Origin: Episyrphus balteatus
Lineage: Eukaryota; Arthropoda; Insecta; Diptera; Syrphidae
DNA length: 64,000 nt
Assembly (NCBI RefSeq): GCF_945859705.1
Contig: NC_079135.1
Location: forward strand, 123,808,551 to 123,872,550
Direction: 5' to 3'
Both the position numbers and the translations under genes were made by a program. The notes below the pieces were generated by a model that saw only the letters and a list, made by a program, of their open reading frames with translations, was not told where the DNA came from and searched no databases. Shown here piece after piece: positions 57,360 to 64,000 of the stretch. The first letter of the stretch is position 1. Every line of letters starts with the position of its first letter.

Positions 57360-59480
57360 GACAACCTCTTTTTCTTAACGGTTTTTGTAGACTGGGTGTG
57401 TTTTGGGTTCGGGGTAGGGCTTTTGGTTTTCCTGAATTTCGTGGACTTTTGAATTTTATGGAAACATGCTCTTATGAGCTTTAAATTTCGATACTATTTG
57501 ATAATGGATTCCAAAATTTAACATTGTTAAAACCTTCTTTCTTGAATGCAACCTTGATGATTCCACGACCTGGTCTGATGGAAGTTGGTGTTATCACTGG
57601 CTTATTTGAACCCTTATAAAACTATTAATGTAATTATTCATTTAAAAAACGTTCTACTATTCTGTTTGCATTTTTAATGCATTAAAAATGAGAATAAAAT
57701 TAGTATTATACTGAAGTAGTTTCTTTATTAAATGAAAAAATATGTTAACATCCAAAAGACCCATAAAATTGTCTCAATTTGTTTAATTTGTCAACCCAGA
57801 CACAGAAAAATCCAAACAATGTTTCCTCCATTCGCAATGAAAATATATTTTAAAACTAACTACATACATTGGAAGCTACTAATCTGTAACCAGCTCTTGT
57901 TACAAAACAACATGCATTCACCATGTCAAGCTGCATTCTATTTTGATCCTTCGCACGAGGCTTATATTATGTTCGTTAATCAAATCCCCAACAGTGCCAT
58001 ATACACAAAGGGAATGTGTAGAACTGAAAATATCTCATCTTCTGCCATCATGACTGAATCTAAATGTATACGAAAATACTTTCCTTGCAGAGAAAATGCA
58101 CTCTCCTCTGGCACCTACATCCTTTTGCATTGGAAGTTACTGATTAAGGGTGCTCCTATTTTGTATTGCTTCCAGTCGCCGTCGTCAGTCGTTTTCGTTG
58201 TCGTCGTCGCCGTCTAACCCTGCATTTGTTTTCCTTAGCAACGTCAACCGCTTATTCGCACATAATCTATCTAAAGTGCAGCTTTCGCATGTGTATGGCA
58301 CAACAACACATCCTGTCCAAAAGATTTATACATATCCTGACAGCTTCCTGCTCGTGCAACACATCCATACAACACAAAAAGAACCAAAGCATCCTAAAAA
58401 GGGGATAAAATGTCCTTGGGTGACACAAAGAGTTGCACATTCTGTTCATGTCCTTTCCGCCGGATGTGTGTTTGCATCATTTACTCCTGATCTCCCACCC
58501 AGCTACCAGCAGCGTCGTATTCTCTCCACGTGTTGTAGAAGTCAGCTTTTATAGATATCTCCGCTCTACTACACAAAACGGAGAAGAAGAAGAAAATAGG
58601 AAAAAGGACTTTGTACTTTGTATGTGTGGAGAGAAAAAGGCGGTAGGGATATAAAGTAGAAGGACATAATATAATTTTCATTTTGATGCAAATTTATTTA
58701 TGTCGCATAAAAATTGCGCTCCACTTTTCATTCTTTATACGGGGGCGTCGACATGAACGTTTGTTCGTCCATTTTCCAACTTCTACGAAGAAAAATGGGG
58801 GGAAAAAGTGAATTTCCTTTTAGAGTAATGCACTCCACAACTGCAATGCAATGCCATCATCACACACTAACAACAACTATGCTGCTTTTCTATGTCGTTT
58901 GCCTGCTTTGAAAGCTGATTTCTTGCAAAAATAAGTACGAAACTTTAGTGAAATTGGAATTTCGATAACGCAAAGTGGAAATAATAACGCTTTATTGTAT
59001 TTTTCATGTCCTTTTCTGTTGGTTTGCTGATGTCTGCAATAAATAATATGAATTTATTTTTTTTTTATTCTTATTTTTTTAGTTTTTGCTTCAAGAAAGA
59101 ATAATAATAAATCCTGACAGATTGTGCGATTGAAGTGGAGAAACGAATCAAAGAAATCTCCTGAATGGAATACAAATTGAAAAAGTACTTCTTTTCAAAA
59201 AATAAGCATTTTCAATTTTCAATTGGCTGTGGTAAGAGTTTTCTAATGCAATTTTTTTTTTTTTCTTTCAATTTCTTTGTAAATTCAATGCAACGGTGAA
59301 GTGGGTTTGAACATTGAACTCAAGTCTACGATGCATTTTTTTAAACTATGATTTGTAGATTTTTGAAAATAATATTTTATTAATAACCAATCAATTTATG
59401 CAAAATATTTGATTAAAATCAGAAAAACTTTTTGTGGGATTTTTGACTCGGAATTAAGTGTTTTAACAGTTTTTTTTTTC
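57360..59480. other. host-like unique sequence
   Basis: 57.7-58.9 kb is the least repetitive part of this region, with GTC trinucleotide runs near 58190. The longest ORF (57732-58217, 161 codons) lacks domain features or conserved motifs I recognise and overlaps several competing frames. No gene is called. Confidence 0.4.
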
Positions 59481-59489
59481 GAAATCTGT

Positions 59490-61295
59490 GAAAGCTCTAA
59501 ATTTTTAATGAGTGTTGCCGTTGTTTTTTAATAAAATTTTTTGATTTTAAGTATTTTTTTTAGAAAATTACCCCTCCCGCCTAAACGGGGGAAGATAGAC
59601 ACCCCCTCCCATAGTAAAAAATGATTCTATTTAGCCCTTCTACAAAAAACCGCTATCAATTCTTTGGTTGCTAAGTTATCGTACTTTCCCCTCAAATGCT
59701 TCTTTTTTACTTGAGAAAAACTGAATCTGCGAAAAAAAGATAGGTTCAAATGGCCAAACTTCGATTAATTTTCAATGAAAAAATTTAATAAAACCAGCAT
59801 TTTAGAGAAAATTTAATCTTCTATCTTTCAATGTTATTGCATATCTCAGCCCAAATAAGAGACACAACCAAAAAAGTAAAAAACTGATTTTTTTTATGTT
59901 TGTTTTGACTGTTTTGGTAAGAAAATTTTTTTATCAATTTTTAAAAAATTTTTATTGTTATAGGAAATTTAATTCTCTACAAAATGTGTTAAGTGCAATA
60001 TCTCAAAATTTTGCTTTGTTTACGAGATATATTGAAAAAAACCAAAAAGGGGGCTTTTGCACCCCTATCTTCAGTTTCCACCCTCTCATCTAAAATAACT
60101 CCGCGGTTTTATCTTCTCTTATAGCCCATTGAACGATTCCTGCAATAAAAACCCGTGAACGTCTTAGTTCCTTATTACCCTGTTTTTTTTTCGACATAAT
60201 CAATAGCCTAAAAGTGAAAAAAATAAAACTTTTTTTTTTCTAACACCATTTAAAACTATTTTTTTTATAGACATTTTAAAGCATCTGAACGAATATTGTT
60301 TCAGCTCAAAATACATACATATATACATACATATGTCTGCACGACATCTACAAAAAGAGCTAGAATATTTTGAACCCAATCAATCAAAAACTTGAAACAA
60401 AAAAACTTATTTTTCCCGTTATTCGGTCACGAATCATTTAAAATTACCAAATTTTTTCACACGCATGCTCACAACTTTAAACTATTATGTTCTACACTGA
60501 GGGAAAGAATAAATTAAAGTTGAAACGTTTTTGTTTCAAAGATGAACTTCTTTGGTTTATGTGACTTTAAGATACGTAACCATCAAAAATTGAAGTATTT
60601 TCCACGTTGATTTTAAAATGTTCATCTTCAACGCAAAATCATTCCGAATAATAGTTAAATCAATGTGGTTTTCATTGATTTTACATTGTTTTATGGTGGC
60701 TTTTCCTTCAGTGAGATTCTTTGAACACTCCAAAATATTTCTAAAAAATAAAAATCCACCCGAAAATACCCCTGAAAAAGTAGGTGTTTGTCGAAAATTT
60801 ATATTTCAAAACGCAGAGGCTTAAAAAAAATCCGCAATAAACCCCTTATCTTATTTTTAATTATCTTTTGAATAGCATTTTTCAAATTGTCAAAAAAAAA
60901 AATGTACTCTTATCAAATCACTACTTTGTCAAAGGTCTACCTCATGTTTTAGTTTAAAAAAAAAAAAAACATTTATAACATGGTTTTGAAATTTTTAGAA
61001 TTTTTTCGATACCGTTGTCAAGTTAACAATAAATTTATCTATCCATTAAAAAAAAATTCAACTTTCTACAACGTCGCGTTTAGAAAATAGCCAATTTTTT
61101 ACAATTTTGTTTTACTCCTATTTACCCTATTAAATTATGAAATTCAACCTTAGGTTATTATCTTTCAAATAAGTTTTTATTTTTAATTGAAATTTTTGCC
61201 GCACTGCTAAAAGTTTCAGGTGGAACGGGAAAAAATGGTGTCACTTTTTCGTGGTTGCTGCCATGATTCATATCGATTTATAAGCCGTTATTACG
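59490..61295 (+). repeat. family-A repeat, longest uninterrupted copy
   Basis: Runs from GAGTGTTGCCGTTGTTTTTT (59511) through GCCCAAATAAGAGACACAAC and CCCGTGAACGTCTTAGTTCC to TTTAGAAAATAGCC and the inverted arm ending near 61295. It serves as the reference for the split copy. No coding region supported. Confidence 0.6.
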
Positions 61296-61804
61296 TCAAA
61301 AATAATGTATAGGGTGTTTCGGGATTGTAGGTATACTGGAGTGTGACTTATAGTTACAAAAAGGAATATTAGGACAAAATATTAATTTTACTGACGATGA
61401 CATTATTGTGATTTTTTTTTCATCGAAGATTGCTGATGGAAAAAGTATACGCATCATAAATTTCGAAATGAGGTCTTTGAGAAACGGAACACTCACCATA
61501 GTTAAATTTTGTGAAAACTGAGTAGCATAAGAAGCTGCTTGTATGTTAAAGGTTATTTCATAAAATGAGGATCAACCCAAGATATAAAGTAGAGGATATC
61601 AGGAAATGTGTTGATTTTACTAGAAAAAGTTTTCAGTCATCAGACTAGCAGTTGTTCCAATGAAGAGCCGATATTTTGGTTATTTTTCGTACAAACAAAT
61701 ACAAGCAAATTTTGCTAGTTTTCACTATCAAAGAAATAGCAGTTGTTGTTAAGGTTGTTGAGGAGTATCATCAGAACAAATTTGAAGTTCTTATAATACA
61801 TATG

Positions 61805-61935
61805 TATAAGGTCTTGCTGATTTCTTCGGGTTCATCTTAAGAATGATATCTTGGGTTTCTTCAGGAGTGATATAATCTGCATTGTTGACGGAATCAATGG
61901 CTGGATTATTTTTGCAGCGCCAAAGACTCTGCTGA
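61805..61935 (-). pseudogene. LINE reverse-transcriptase remnant
   Basis: The minus-strand frame reads NNADYITPEETQDIILKMNP then KKSARP, close in pattern to the ITPEEV..IIK.LNPKKAPG block just before the RT domain of Jockey-like LINEs. A stop follows within 10 codons. Only this short block is recognisable. Confidence 0.4.
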
Positions 61936-62059
61936 AAAATGGATACTCAAAAACACGAGAATATTCAAAACATTTCAAAAAATTGATAAATCCTTATAAA
62001 CGGTTACGTGGACTTTTTTTTAGGCCCATTACAAAATGCATTACCAAGCGTTAACTGTG

Positions 62060-63360
62060 TAACATTTACAAAATTGTACTATTTTTAGTAAAACAGTTTG
62101 TTATTGATTAACGTGATTTCGGTATGAGTTTGGTTTAAATCAAACTTTTAATATATTTTTTAATTTTTTTGGTACAAAATCGCTGTTTCCGCTAATATGG
62201 TGTATTTACTATTCTCTAAAGAGGTATGGTTTTATCTTAAACTAAAAAAAAACACAACCAAATTAATTTTGTTTTTTTTTTAATTTTTAATAAAAACAAC
62301 AAAATTAAAAAATATATTTATTGCTTATTTCAAAAAAATGTAGACACTCATAAAATGTATAATATTATTAGTGGAGTAACTAAAAGAAATTATTAGGGAA
62401 TCCGGCAGAACAGCTCTGATTTTGACGATTTTTTTTTTCAAACGTAGGTAATTAAAAATAGTTTAAAGGCTATAGATTAAAAATTGCCGATGTTGCCGTA
62501 TTGTTTTTTAAAATTAAAATTACATTTTTTTGCTTAAATTTCATAAAACAAATGATAGCAAAAGATTCTCTGGGTAATTTAAGGAAAAAAAATATATAAT
62601 AGTGAAAGACAATCTTCCATCGTTTAAGCGAAAAATGTAATTTTTTTCAAAAACTGACTTCAAACACAAAAAAAAAATATTTTGAACACAACGGCAACAC
62701 CTACAATATTTACAGACACGTTTTTAAAAAGCTAGAATCTCATTTGTATCTGTAAGGTGTAAAGTTTAAAGCCACTAAATTTAACCAAGAGTTTTTGAAC
62801 TCAACTCAACTCAAAATTTTGGAAAAAAAAAGTTATTAAAAAATTTAAAATGGCTTTTCTTCAAACTTTTGGTAGTAAAATATGAATTTATTAAAAAAAA
62901 ATTTTGGCAATAAATATAATCAGTTTTGAATTCCGAAGAATAAAAGGTAATATTTATTACAGTTTAAAAAATAAAAATTAAAAAATTACTTCAATTTCAT
63001 TAAATTTTTTAATATAAATTGAATTTTTGCATTGCAATAATTGATTTTCTCAAAGATTTTGGTAAATAAGAACTTTTAACTTTTGCTATTTAACTTTCAA
63101 CAATAAGGGATATTGAATGAATAAAAAATAATTTTATATTTAAATGCTGAACTTTTAAAAAAAAAGTTTAATTTATTTTTTGAACTTCTATTAAAAAAAG
63201 TTCTTCGAAAATGAAATACTTTTTAATTTTTTTCAGAGACCGTAATACATGACATTTCCTTTTATAATTTCAAATCATAATAAATGTGTACAAAAAAATT
63301 AAAAAATTTTGCACTTTATAGGTATTACGAAAAAGTTTTAAAAACGACATGTTAAAATTT
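62060..63360. other. AT-rich non-genic sequence
   Basis: Homopolymer-rich. GATGTTGCCGTATTGTTTTT (62491) and an inverted CAACGGCAACACC (62690) recall the family-A start and may be scraps of it. Confidence 0.4.
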
Positions 63361-64000
63361 TTTCTTCTTCTTCTTCCTTTTTCTCGGCGCTGTTATGATC
63401 TCTATGTCGAGGGGATCATAACCTTCCCACGTTACTGCTTCACACTAGTGATCCGCCTGTGGGGTTCGCCGGGTTGACCTCAGAAATCGGCGGCAAGCCT
63501 CCCGGTTTTGTATTGTTCCATTTCTAAGGCCAACTGAATGCTGGTGGTTTTGCATTTGCTTGTACCAGGAGTTTTTAGGCCTACCTTTCTTTCTATTTCG
63601 TGTTGGAACGTTTTATGATATTGCTTTTTTGACGGGGTTCTCAGGATCTCTCCTTTGAACATGGCAATACCAACTGAGTCGGTCGTGTTCAATTTTTTGG
63701 GAGATGGTGTTTTTAACATGAAGGCTTCCTCGGATCTTCGTACTTCTAATTCTATCAAGCTTTGTTACTCCTGCTGTCATACGAAACATCTTCATCTCAG
63801 CTGCCGTTAACTTACTCTCATACTTTTTGTACATTGTCCAACATTGTGAACCGTATGTGAGTGCTGGACGCACAACTGCGGTGTAGAGCCTTCCTTTCAG
63901 CTTAGGGGGCATTTTTCGATCACAGAAGATAGCAGAATTTTCCCGCCACTTCATCCACCCTACGCTTACGCGATGATTGATATCGTCATCACAAGTACCA
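63361..64000 (-). mobile_element. 3' end of a non-LTR retrotransposon (RTE-like), cut by window edge
   Basis: The coding remnant (63445-64000) is followed on the minus strand by a short GC-richer 3' UTR (GCAGTAACGTGGGAAGGTTA ... CAGCGCCGAGAAAAAG) and a (GAA)n tail at 63361-63377. A short microsatellite tail is typical of RTE-type LINEs. The element continues beyond the right edge. Confidence 0.65.
63445..64000 (-). pseudogene. LINE reverse-transcriptase C-terminus with one internal stop (partial)
   Basis: In one frame from the window edge: HRVSVGWMKWRENSA, PPKLKGRLYTAVVRPALTYG, SQCW, EMKMFRMTAGVTKLDRIRST, RLSWYCHVQRRDPENPVKKA, a stop (about 63609-63611), then in the same frame KKGRPKNSWYKQMQ to the true end at 63445. 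WMKWR..., KGRLY.TVVRPALTYG, GVT(R/K)LD(K/R)IR and KGRPK..W are the usual landmarks downstream of the RT catalytic core. The single in-frame stop and missing 5' part make it a dead or edge-cut copy. Confidence 0.75.

Noticed and set aside
57732..58217. 161-codon plus-strand ORF
   Set aside because: No domain, signal peptide or repeatable motif; it overlaps other ORFs and ends in a GTC microsatellite reading as poly-Val.
61296..61499. 67-codon minus-strand ORF (MVSVPFLKDLISKFMM...)
   Set aside because: It looked protein-like but no family could be named and it borders the repeat arm at 61295; too short to support.
1..64000. tRNA, rRNA or snRNA genes
   Set aside because: No tRNA-like A/B boxes with cloverleaf arms or rRNA-like stretches were seen by eye; a covariance-model scan was not possible here.

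Overview
The window looks like AT-rich, repeat-packed intergenic DNA from an insect, most likely a fly (Diptera). The grounds are short introns of 56-75 bases, TATA plus TCAG-type initiators, insect defensin-like peptides, pogo- and piggyBac-type MITEs, and non-LTR retrotransposon remnants. I cannot name the species. No tRNA, rRNA, CRISPR array or bacterial-style operon was found. Most short ORFs arise inside repeats and are not listed as genes.

Layout. (1) 0-13 kb: three tandem two-exon genes (starts 2843, 7585, 12419; about 4.8 kb apart) encode secreted CSalpha-beta (defensin-like) peptides. The first two are close copies including promoter and 3' flank; the third is diverged. Between them lie a piggyBac-type MITE (1584-1827), a 1.3 kb TIR element carrying a pogo/Tigger-type MITE (3501-4810), a second TIR element (4901-5392), two abutting long palindromes (5423-6463), and two blocks of about 165-180 bp tandem repeats (8690-10390). 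A retroposed fragment with a 17 bp target duplication sits at 11741-12027. (2) 13-40 kb: no convincing gene. There are low-complexity and unique stretches, a possible 4.5 kb TIR element (15621-20163) holding paired GC-rich hairpins, a compound hairpin at 20477-20600, a TIR element with an orphan core promoter (23271-24552), and several copies of a hairpin-ended, Helitron/HINE-like repeat family. (3) 40.5-53.3 kb: a four-level nest of transposable elements. A dispersed repeat (family A) is split by a TIR element (family B), which is split by a HINE-like element (family C). That in turn holds an ~8.7 kb autonomous Helentron-type element with an uninterrupted 2269-residue Rep/helicase/endonuclease on the minus strand. 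(4) 53.3-64 kb: host-like unique sequence with microsatellites, a pair of ~210 bp inverted arms around another family-A copy, and three decayed LINE reverse-transcriptase fragments, the last cut by the window edge.

The two items of most biological interest are the defensin-like family, especially the third copy with altered cysteine spacing, and the apparently intact Helentron. The latter combines an N-terminal papain-like peptidase domain, a basic 42-residue repeat array, an HUH/YxxxYxxK Rep domain, a PIF1-type helicase and a C-terminal EEP endonuclease in one polypeptide.
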